Shown here in pieces: positions 6,052 to 11,928 of a stretch of 11,928 nt of DNA. The stretch is from NCBI GenBank assembly GCA_964587515.1, contig CAZPMO010000157.1, forward strand, positions 1-11,928, written 5' to 3'. The stretch's first letter is position 1; each line of letters opens with the position of its first letter. This DNA is from CAZPMO01 sp964587515 (GTDB taxonomy: Bacteria > Pseudomonadota > Alphaproteobacteria > MPNO01). Below the pieces are notes generated by a model that did not search any database, was not told the DNA's origin, and saw only the letters and a program-made list of their open reading frames with translations. The position numbers were made by a program, and so were the translations under genes.

Positions 6052-6768
6052 GTGATCACCGGACATCTGCTGAAGCTGAAGGACGAACCGACGGGAGCCA
6101 CGATCGAAGTCGCCGTGGCCGATCTGGTCATCGCCGGCTGGACTGGTCGCGACGCCGCCGCCGTGGAGGCGCACATCGCGGAGTTGGAGGCGATCGGCGT
6201 ACCTCGCCCCGCGTCCGTGCCCTGTTTTTATCGCGTCGCCGCGGCGCTGCTGACAACCGCCGAGGAAATTCAGGCGCCCGGACCGGATTCAAGCGGCGAG
6301 GTCGAGTTCGTGCTGTTCGGCGCCGCCGACGGCATGCGCGTCGGCGTCGGCTCGGATCATACCGACCGCAGGGTCGAGACCTATGACATCACGGTCTCCA
6401 AACAGATGTGCTTCAAGCCGGTGGCGCCGGCGGTCTGGCGCGTCGAGGACGTAGCCGATCATTGGGACGAGCTTGTGCTGCGGTCGTGGGCGACGACGGA
6501 TGGCGAGAAGCGCCTCTATCAGGAAGGCAAACTGGCCGCGATGCGCGATCCCGCCGATCTGATCGGGCGCTGGGCCGGCGGCGGCGATGCGCTGCCGCCC
6601 GGGGTGGCGATGTTCTGCGGCACGCACGCCGTTCACGGCGGCGTCGCGGCGGCGGACCGGTTTGATTTCGAACTCGCCGACCCGGTGCTCGACCGCGCGA
6701 TCCGCCACGGATACGCGATCAAGACACTCCCCATGGTTGAAAAGGAAACCGACAATGCCGGTCAATAA
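6052..6768 (+). CDS. DUF2848 family protein, possibly FAH-fold
   Basis: A 238-residue cytosolic protein of the uncharacterised DUF2848 family, recognised from DLVIAGWTGRD (24-34), PRPASVPCFYRV (51-62), SSGEVEFVLFG (80-90), GVGSDHTDR (98-106) and VSKQMCFKP (115-123). Three features recall the fumarylacetoacetate hydrolase C-terminal fold: a GEVEF strand offering E83 and E85, a GSDHTDR loop offering D102 (compare GNDVSAR/GNDVTDR), and LPPG followed by CGTHAVHGG (compare the PGD...GTPxGVG loop). The FAH link is my inference. FAH enzymes use a divalent metal to hydrolyse, hydrate or decarboxylate acyl-carbonyl acids. GTG 6052 has AAGGAT just upstream. Its end overlaps the cupin start by 14 nt, implying translational coupling. 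Confidence 0.87.
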   Translation: MITGHLLKLKDEPTGATIEVAVADLVIAGWTGRDAAAVEAHIAELEAIGVPRPASVPCFYRVAAALLTTAEEIQAPGPDSSGEVEFVLFGAADGMRVGVGSDHTDRRVETYDITVSKQMCFKPVAPAVWRVEDVADHWDELVLRSWATTDGEKRLYQEGKLAAMRDPADLIGRWAGGGDALPPGVAMFCGTHAVHGGVAAADRFDFELADPVLDRAIRHGYAIKTLPMVEKETDNAGQ

Positions 6769-7135
6769 GCAGCACAAGGAATTTCATCCCGTCGATACCG
6801 AAAGCGGGTTCGTGACCGTCCCCGGATATCCGGACGGCATTACCCACAAGATCATCGTCGGCAATCTCGACGAGACCAACAAGACCGGCGGCCGCACGCG
6901 GCTGCTGAAATTCGAGCCGGGTGTGTTTACCACCGCCCCCTTCACCCACGACTATTGGGAGGAGGTCTGGCAGGTCTCGGGCGATCTCATCGTCGGCAAT
7001 GACGCGGAGGGGAACGGCGGCGAAAAGTTCGGTCCCAACACATATGCCTGCCGCCCGCCGGGCGCGGCGCACGGACCCTTCAAATCCGAGACCGGATGCA
7101 TCCTGCTGGAAAGCCATTATTACGACGAGTCCTAG
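6755..7135 (+). CDS. Small cupin-domain protein (ChrR-like)
   Basis: A 126-residue single-domain cupin. Motif 1 runs from PGVFTT to EEVWQVSGDL (residues 55-78), with H65 and E69/E70 as likely metal ligands; the second His of the usual HxH is Tyr67. Motif 2 is GPNTYACRPPGAAHGPF (93-109) with H106. The arrangement resembles ChrR-like cupins and small metal-dependent dioxygenases or isomerases; no specific reaction can be assigned. AAGGAAA precedes the ATG at a good distance, within the end of the DUF2848 gene. The stop is 3 nt before the amidase start, so all three genes very likely form one operon. Confidence 0.88.
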   Translation: MPVNKQHKEFHPVDTESGFVTVPGYPDGITHKIIVGNLDETNKTGGRTRLLKFEPGVFTTAPFTHDYWEEVWQVSGDLIVGNDAEGNGGEKFGPNTYACRPPGAAHGPFKSETGCILLESHYYDES

Positions 7136-7138
7136 TCC

Positions 7139-8482
7139 ATGAAGCCGCTGCTGGAACGCGCCCGCGAGCTTGCCGACGGGCGAACCACGAGCCGCGCCCT
7201 GACCGAGGAAATGCTGGCGCGCATCGCCGACCCCGCCGGTGAAGGGGAACGCGCGTTCGTTGCCTGTAATCGGGATCGCGCGCTGGCCGAGGCCGAGGCC
7301 TCGGACCTGATGCGCGCCGCCGGGCTGGTCCCCACGCCCATCGCCGGGCTGCCCATTTCGGTCAAGGATCTGTTCGACGTCGCCGGCGATGTCACCCGGG
7401 CAGGTTCGCCCACGCAACAGGACGCGACGCCGGCAACCACGGACTCGATCGCCGTCCAGCGCCTGCGCCGGGCCGGCGCGGTGATCATCGGACGCACCAA
7501 CCTCACCGAATTCGCCTATTCCGGTATCGGCATCAATCCAAATTTCGGCACGCCCCGTAATCCCTGGGATCGCGAGACCGGACGCATTCCGGGCGGGTCG
7601 TCGTCCGGCGCGGCGGTCTCGGTCACCGACCAGATGGCCGCCGCCGCGATCGGCACCGATACCGGTGGTTCGGTGCGCATCCCGGCGGCGCTGTGCGGCA
7701 TTATCGGGTTGAAATCCACCACCGGACGGATACCGACCACCGGTGTCTTCCCGCTGTCGCAATCGCTCGACTCGGTCGGGCCTCTGGCGCCGACGGTGGC
7801 CTGCTGCGCGCTAATCGATGCGGTGCTGGACGACGCGCCGGCCGATATTCCGGCGGCGCTGCCGATCGCGGGGCTGCGTCTCGGCGTGCCTCAGACCTAT
7901 GTGCTGGACAAGCTCGATTCGCAGGTCGCAAAAATGTTCCAGGCGGCGCTCTCGAAGCTTTCCGCCGCCGGGGCGCGTGTTACCGATACGCGGCTCGCCC
8001 CGTTCGGCGATATCCTGGGCCAACTCCGCCATGGCGGAATTCTGGGCGCCGAAGCCTGGGCCAATCATCGCGAAACCGTCACCGCCAAGGGCAATCTGGT
8101 GGATCCCCGGGTCCGAGTGCGCATCGACCGCGGCGAACACCTCTCGGCGGCCGATCTGATCGACATCCGCACCATGCGCGAAGACATCATGGCCCGCACC
8201 CATGCCGAGACCGCGCCCTTCGATGCGATCCTGATGCCCACGGTGCCCGTTATCGCCCCGAAAATTGCCGATATCGTGGCCAGCGACGAACTCTATGCCG
8301 AACTGAATCCCTTCATTCTGCGCAATACCACCGTCGGCAATTTTCTCGACCGTTGCGCCCTCACGCTGCCCTGTCACACGCCGGGTACCGCGCCGGTCGG
8401 GCTGATGGTGATGTGCGAACACAGCGCCGACACCCATATGATCCGGGTCGGCCTCGCCATCGAAAGCGCGCTCGCGCATTAA
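7139..8482 (+). CDS. Amidase-signature family hydrolase
   Basis: A 447-residue enzyme of the amidase signature family, which hydrolyses carboxamides to acid and ammonia or amine. The Ser-cisSer-Lys triad is intact: K76 (ISVKDLFD), cis-Ser S154 (GGSSSGAA) and nucleophile S178 (DTGGSVRIPA), with the 24-residue spacing between the serines typical of the family. The core continues with LCGIIGLKSTTGRIPTTG and ends in the usual LPCHTPGTAPVGLMV segment. There is no signal peptide, so it is cytosolic. It could be a free amidase or act on a pathway intermediate; nothing suggests the GatCAB complex, since GatB and GatC genes are absent. Translation probably depends on coupling with the cupin gene, as no clear ribosome binding site precedes the ATG. 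Confidence 0.94.
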   Translation: MKPLLERARELADGRTTSRALTEEMLARIADPAGEGERAFVACNRDRALAEAEASDLMRAAGLVPTPIAGLPISVKDLFDVAGDVTRAGSPTQQDATPATTDSIAVQRLRRAGAVIIGRTNLTEFAYSGIGINPNFGTPRNPWDRETGRIPGGSSSGAAVSVTDQMAAAAIGTDTGGSVRIPAALCGIIGLKSTTGRIPTTGVFPLSQSLDSVGPLAPTVACCALIDAVLDDAPADIPAALPIAGLRLGVPQTYVLDKLDSQVAKMFQAALSKLSAAGARVTDTRLAPFGDILGQLRHGGILGAEAWANHRETVTAKGNLVDPRVRVRIDRGEHLSAADLIDIRTMREDIMARTHAETAPFDAILMPTVPVIAPKIADIVASDELYAELNPFILRNTTVGNFLDRCALTLPCHTPGTAPVGLMVMCEHSADTHMIRVGLAIESALAH

Positions 8483-8555
8483 AACCATGGATCGATAGTC
8501 CCCGCTCCGGCTGTCCATAACGGATTCTGGGGAAAATTCATATTTTCTATATTTC

Positions 8556-8584
8556 TAGACAAATCGGGTATTCTGTTCTATTTT
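8556..8584 (+). promoter_or_regulatory. Candidate promoter of the thiol dioxygenase operon
   Basis: TAGACA (8556-8561, 5 of 6 matches to the -35 consensus) and TATTTT (8579-8584) are 17 nt apart inside a very AT-rich spacer. Transcription would begin near 8591, just upstream of the palindrome at 8605-8629. Confidence 0.4.
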
Positions 8585-8604
8585 TTATTTAGTATTTAAT
8601 TTTT

Positions 8605-8629
8605 AATATCATGTTATGATAATATCATG
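8605..8629. promoter_or_regulatory. Possible operator: palindrome and repeated AATATCATG
   Basis: TATCAT (8607-8612) and ATGATA (8616-8621) are a perfect inverted repeat around GTT. AATATCATG also occurs twice, at 8605-8613 and 8621-8629, 16 nt apart. The site lies between the candidate promoter and the ribosome binding site, a position suited to repression. The regulator is unknown and the stretch is AT-rich, so chance is possible. Confidence 0.4.
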
Positions 8630-8655
8630 CAATTCTGTCTACACCGGAGAGCATG

Positions 8656-9225
8656 ATGGGTATCCTGACCACCGAACGGCCGCTGGCCACACCCACGCCG
8701 GAACCGGCGCATGCCGCCCTGCAATTATATACCGCGGCGGTTTCGCGAATTCTCGAGACCACGCCGCTGGACGACGCGCCGGAACTGATCGTGGCCGCGG
8801 CCGCCGAACTGGTGGTCGTTCCCGACCTGTTAACGCAAGCTCAAAGCGCCGGCGATCCGGAAACGTACCGACGTCATCTGCTGTATGCCGACCCGGATGG
8901 GCGCTTTACGGTTTTGGCGCTGGTCTGGGAACCCGGCCAATTTACGCCGGTCCATGGTCATCACGCCTGGGGCGTGGTCGGCGTGCACCAGGGCGAGCTT
9001 TGCTCGGCGAGCTACCGCCACTCTCCGATGCCGGATGCGCCGCTCGCGGTCGCGCCGGACGGCGTCGTCTCGGTCTCGGCCGGCGCGGTCTGTTCGGTCC
9101 GACCCGATCCGGAAGGCATCCACCGTCTGGCCAATATTTCGTCCCACCGCGCGATCAGCATCCACACCTACGGCATGGATATCAGCGACAACCCGGCCCG
9201 CATTAATAAAGTCTACGCCGAGTAA
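8656..9225 (+). CDS. Cupin-type thiol dioxygenase (cysteine / 3-mercaptopropionate dioxygenase family)
   Basis: A non-heme iron enzyme expected to add O2 to a thiol to give a sulfinic acid. Counting from the upstream ATG at 8653 (190 residues), the cupin iron ligands are H101 and H103 (TPVHGHH) and H157 (EGIHRLAN), with the conserved HTYG Tyr at 173. The Cys that forms the Cys-Tyr crosslink in mammalian cysteine dioxygenase is absent (HHAWGVVG). At the substrate-carboxylate position R74 (YRRHLL) appears rather than the Gln typical of 3-mercaptopropionate dioxygenase, which favours cysteine or a similar amino acid. I chose the second ATG (8656) because GGAG at 8646-8649 is 6 nt away; 8653 is also possible. 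The spacer before it is AT-rich with a palindrome. The small exported protein follows by 15 nt. Confidence 0.9.
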   Translation: MGILTTERPLATPTPEPAHAALQLYTAAVSRILETTPLDDAPELIVAAAAELVVVPDLLTQAQSAGDPETYRRHLLYADPDGRFTVLALVWEPGQFTPVHGHHAWGVVGVHQGELCSASYRHSPMPDAPLAVAPDGVVSVSAGAVCSVRPDPEGIHRLANISSHRAISIHTYGMDISDNPARINKVYAE

Positions 9226-9240
9226 ACAGGGCGGCCGACC

Positions 9241-9468
9241 ATGAATCCCTTTCGCTATTTGCCGAAGATGTTCTTCGCGGTGGTGCTTTTCGCCATCGCG
9301 CCGTTCGCCGTGGATTTTCTATTCCCCGACGACCCCGCCGTCGGCATCGACTGCGCGGCACCGAAAACCGAACAGGAAACCCTGATCTGCAAGGCCGAAA
9401 CCAACCTCCAGGAAGCACAGAGGCAGATGATGGAAAGCGCCAAACGGCTCAAGGACTACGCGCGCTGA
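9241..9468 (+). CDS. Small exported protein, LprI-like (DUF1311-like)
   Basis: A 75-residue protein. Residues about 8-28 are hydrophobic and look like a signal anchor or uncleaved signal peptide, placing the rest in the periplasm. The segment DCAAPKTEQETLICKAE (37-53) with C38 and C50, followed by a charged helix, matches the N-terminal pattern of LprI/DUF1311 lysozyme-inhibitor-like domains (Cys, about 12 residues including T..E..IC, Cys). It stops after this first half, so it is shorter than a full domain. AGGG lies 9 nt before the ATG, and the gene follows the thiol dioxygenase by 15 nt, probably in one operon. The two cysteines may form a disulfide. Function is unknown; the family assignment is tentative. 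One base separates its stop from that of the convergent gene. Confidence 0.7.
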   Translation: MNPFRYLPKMFFAVVLFAIAPFAVDFLFPDDPAVGIDCAAPKTEQETLICKAETNLQEAQRQMMESAKRLKDYAR

Positions 9469-9469
9469 C

Positions 9470-10291
9470 TTATGAGCCGGCCGCCGCCTCCTGAGACACG
9501 GCGGGGTCCGTATACCGCCGGTGGGCGGCGCGAACATATTCCAGAATTTTGGGATCGCGGTCGATAGTCGGCACCGGATCGGCGTCCCAGTGGCCGTGGG
9601 CGTCGGCGCCGCGCACCAGACACGCCGTCCGTCGTCCAATGGTCGAACGCACATGGGTGGGAATGTAGAACAGCGCGAGTCCGATCCTGGCGTCGTCGGT
9701 CCCGTTGGGAAGCGAGCCGTGCACGATGCGTTCGTGATGCAGCGAAAACTGGCCGGCCTCGAGTTCCATATCGGCCGCACCTGTCTCGTCGAGCCCTTCG
9801 ATCACCTGGCCGCGCGCCAGCAGGTTTTTCTCGTGGTAGGTCTCCACATGCTCATGCGCGGCCCCGCGATGCGACCCCGGAATCACCCGCATGCAGCCGT
9901 TCCCGGTATTGGCGTCGGTAAGCGCGATCCACGCGGTGACGAGGTCGTGAGGTTCAAGCCCGAAATAGGCCGAATCCTGGTGCCATGACACGTAGGTGCC
10001 GTCCCCGCCCCCCTTGATCCAGAACTTGGACGCGAAGACCAGAATATCGGGGCCGACCAAATCCTCCACCGCATCGAGAATCGCCGGGTTAAGCGCGAGT
10101 TCGTAGGACCATTTGAAGAACAAATGTCCCTTGAAGTGGATATCGCCGGCCGACATCCCTTCCTCGCGCTCGAAGACGTCGAGCGCGTCCCGCATGGACC
10201 GCGCCTCGTCACGCGAAATCGCGGGCAATGGGCATAAATATCCCTGGTCGCGGAAAAACTCGATCTGATCCGCCGTGAGAAGTTTCGGCAT
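9470..10291 (-). CDS. Phytanoyl-CoA dioxygenase (PhyH) family oxygenase
   Basis: A 273-residue member of the PhyH family of Fe(II)/2-oxoglutarate-dependent oxygenases. Visible residues are the iron ligands H104-x-D106 (SWHQDSAYFG) and H191 (IVHGSLPN), and R202 (ARIGLALFY), which binds 2-oxoglutarate; the 11-residue H-to-R spacing fits the family. MRVIPGSHRG (134-143) is another family signature. Bacterial members hydroxylate varied small molecules, so the substrate is open; phytanoyl-CoA itself is unlikely. The ATG is 6 nt after the stop of the HpaB-type monooxygenase, so they are co-transcribed and likely act in one pathway. No terminator separates its 3' end from the convergent gene. Confidence 0.93.
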   Translation of the reverse strand: MPKLLTADQIEFFRDQGYLCPLPAISRDEARSMRDALDVFEREEGMSAGDIHFKGHLFFKWSYELALNPAILDAVEDLVGPDILVFASKFWIKGGGDGTYVSWHQDSAYFGLEPHDLVTAWIALTDANTGNGCMRVIPGSHRGAAHEHVETYHEKNLLARGQVIEGLDETGAADMELEAGQFSLHHERIVHGSLPNGTDDARIGLALFYIPTHVRSTIGRRTACLVRGADAHGHWDADPVPTIDRDPKILEYVRAAHRRYTDPAVSQEAAAGS

Positions 10292-10297
10292 CCGCGC

Positions 10298-11779
10298 CTA
10301 TTCCGCCGCCTGTTTCGGCCGCCGGATCAGGGAATCCTCCAAATCGTAGCTCGCCAGCATTTCGTCGACCATGCCCATGGCGTTTTCCCAGTCGAAAGTG
10401 CGGTACATATGGTTGCGCGTCACGAACTGGGCGCCGGCGTAAAACATCTCGTATTGGGTATGGCGCGAGGCGAACTCGGAGCCGACCGCGTCCCAGGCGA
10501 GCTTCATCAGTTTCACGCGGCCCTCGGAATCGGTGGTCGGCGATTTCTGGGTGCGGCCGATCAGATCGGCAATCTCGGGATTGGCGAAATCCTCGGCCGA
10601 GGACGGCAGCATGATCAACCCGCCGCCCGCCAATTCGCGGATCACGTTGATGATTTCCGGATACATGGCCTGGGTCATCACCTGGGCGGCATAGACCAGA
10701 TGGCGGTTCGGCACGAAATAGCCGTTGTAACTTTCGCCGGCGGCCTCGATGCCGTGCACCATGCCCTCGACCAGCGACGCCTTGGCGGCGAGATTGCCGA
10801 GCTGCTCGCGCACCGCCGGAAACGCCGTGGTGCCGTTGGCCTCGCACACCTTGCGGGTGAGCCCCATCAGGAACTGGAGTTTCACCATCAGGCGGATCTG
10901 GCACTGATAATTCTGGTGGCTGTGGGCCCAGGTGTCCTGGAACTGGGCGCGGCACATATCGAGCCCGCGATAGACGAAGACGCGGTCCCACGGCACCTTC
11001 ACGTCGTCGAAATAGATCAGCGCGTCGTTCTCGTCGAAGCGCCATGACAGCGGATTGTCGAATTCGCTGACCGCGCTCTCCTCGTAGGATTTGCGCGACA
11101 TGATCTTCACGCCCTTGGCGCCGAGCGAGATGGCGAAGGAGAACGCGTATTTTTCCTCGCCCTCGACCAGGGGCTGAATGTTCGCGACCAGCACGTCATT
11201 GGCCATGATCGACGAGGTGCCCAGCATCTTCGCGCCGCGCACCGTGATGCCCTCGGAATCCTCATCGACGATCGCGGTGGTGAGGTATTCGTCTTCCTGA
11301 TCGCCGGTGTCCTTCGACCGGTCGGCCTGCGGATTGATGATCACGTAGGTCAGGAAGACGTCATTGTCGCGGGCGTATTCGAAATAATTCCAGATCGCCT
11401 TGGCGCATTTCGGGTTGTGGGCCTCGAACAACGGAAGACCCATCACCTGCCCGCCCAGGCTGGAGGCGATGTGATCGGGCGAGCGCCCCATGAAGCCATA
11501 ACTGGTGCGCGACCAGGCGGCGATCGCCTCGCGCCGGCGCACAAGATCCTCATGGGATCTGGGCAGCTTCCAGCAGAGATTCACCGGCTTGCCGGAGGTC
11601 GGCGACTCGAACGTCATCAGTTCCTGATTTTCTGTCTGAAAATCATAGAGCGAGGCGGCCGAGCGGATCGCATTGCGGAACGCCGGATGGTTAATGGGAT
11701 CGTCGAGCAGTTCGCCATTGAGATAGACCTCGCGCCCGTCATCGAGGCTCTTGAGGTGGTCCGCGCCGGTCTTCGACAT
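10298..11779 (-). CDS. HpaB-type FADH2-dependent monooxygenase
   Basis: A 493-residue protein of the 4-hydroxyphenylacetate 3-monooxygenase oxygenase-component family (acyl-CoA-dehydrogenase-like fold; length is typical). The N-terminal domain contains YLNGELLDDP (19-28) and GFMGRSPDHIAS (95-106); the middle contains LTYVIINPQADRSK and YFDDVKVPWDRVFVY; the C-terminal helical domain contains the AGGGLIMLPSS loop that contacts flavin in relatives. Such enzymes need FADH2 from a separate reductase (HpaC), not encoded in this window. Of the substrate-site residues known from the Thermus enzyme (R100, Y104, H142), the Arg is kept (R99), but the Tyr position is H103 and the His position is Y145, so 4-hydroxyphenylacetate may not be the substrate. 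AGGAA lies about 7 nt before the ATG. It heads the operon with the PhyH gene. Confidence 0.92.
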   Translation of the reverse strand: MSKTGADHLKSLDDGREVYLNGELLDDPINHPAFRNAIRSAASLYDFQTENQELMTFESPTSGKPVNLCWKLPRSHEDLVRRREAIAAWSRTSYGFMGRSPDHIASSLGGQVMGLPLFEAHNPKCAKAIWNYFEYARDNDVFLTYVIINPQADRSKDTGDQEDEYLTTAIVDEDSEGITVRGAKMLGTSSIMANDVLVANIQPLVEGEEKYAFSFAISLGAKGVKIMSRKSYEESAVSEFDNPLSWRFDENDALIYFDDVKVPWDRVFVYRGLDMCRAQFQDTWAHSHQNYQCQIRLMVKLQFLMGLTRKVCEANGTTAFPAVREQLGNLAAKASLVEGMVHGIEAAGESYNGYFVPNRHLVYAAQVMTQAMYPEIINVIRELAGGGLIMLPSSAEDFANPEIADLIGRTQKSPTTDSEGRVKLMKLAWDAVGSEFASRHTQYEMFYAGAQFVTRNHMYRTFDWENAMGMVDEMLASYDLEDSLIRRPKQAAE

Positions 11780-11928
11780 TGCGATATTCCTGATGTTATT
11801 TTCGCGAGTCTTTCACCGCCGGGATTCGAGGTCAAGCTCGCAGGACGCTTCAGGGAATAGCGTTATGTGGTCCAAAGCTTTCCTAGTTGTGATCTCTCAC
11901 GAGGTTGTTCATTCGATCCCACCCTGCA
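11780..11928 (-). promoter_or_regulatory. Upstream region of the HpaB-PhyH operon
   Basis: The 149 nt before the HpaB start contain no gene that I can support. On the minus strand TTGACC (11835-11830) is a good -35, but the hexamer 17 nt downstream (AAGACT, 11812-11807) is a poor -10. The promoter is therefore only a guess. CAGGAA before the ATG is the ribosome binding site. Confidence 0.3.

Noticed and set aside
6719..7762. 347-residue minus-strand frame opposite the cupin and amidase
   Set aside because: The protein is Gly/Arg/Asp-rich without recognisable motifs and lies opposite two genes with intact family signatures.
8616..9206. 196-residue plus-strand frame overlapping the thiol dioxygenase
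   Set aside because: It is a shadow frame; the overlapping frame has complete cupin motifs and a good ribosome binding site.
10209..11045. 278-residue minus-strand frame inside the HpaB gene
   Set aside because: It is another frame of the HpaB coding strand, Arg/Pro-rich with no domain.

Overview
The window looks like chromosomal DNA of a GC-rich Gram-negative alphaproteobacterium, plausibly Rhodospirillales. This is inferred from outer-membrane porins with Sec signal peptides, codon use rich in G/C at third positions, and the mix of families; no rRNA or other marker gene is present. I see no tRNA, rRNA, CRISPR array, insertion sequence or phage gene.

Left part (1-4203): the start of a probable glycosyltransferase runs off the left edge on the minus strand. 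It is followed by a long AT-rich leader and then two closely related porin genes about 2 kb apart. The first porin is cut by a 10-N assembly gap. Lining the copies up on both sides of the gap suggests that about 400 bp is really missing, including the porin's C-terminus and stop. Between the porins lies a DUF6445 protein with the HxD...H...R signature of 2-oxoglutarate/Fe(II) oxygenases. Both porins are followed by the same GC-rich hairpin with a GNRA-type loop, but only the second has a T-tract. A YjbQ/UPF0047 gene starts 20 nt after the second terminator.

Middle part (4232-8482): a minus-strand pair (MFS transporter, then Nudix hydrolase) diverges from a tight plus-strand operon of a DUF2848 protein, a small cupin and an amidase-signature hydrolase. 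The first two operon genes overlap by 14 nt and the last two are 3 nt apart. The DUF2848 protein carries motifs reminiscent of the fumarylacetoacetate hydrolase fold. Together the cluster looks like an uncharacterised uptake and catabolic unit for an amide or a related carboxylic acid.

Right part (8483-11928): an AT-rich promoter region with a palindrome precedes a cupin-type thiol dioxygenase of the cysteine / 3-mercaptopropionate dioxygenase family and a small exported LprI-like (DUF1311-like) protein. Convergent to these, with a single base between the stops, is a minus-strand operon of an HpaB-type FADH2-dependent monooxygenase followed by a phytanoyl-CoA-dioxygenase-like protein.

The most unusual points are the porin-oxygenase-porin arrangement with a hidden assembly gap and signs of gene conversion, the DUF2848-cupin-amidase-MFS cluster, and the HpaB-PhyH pair with substituted HpaB active-site positions.
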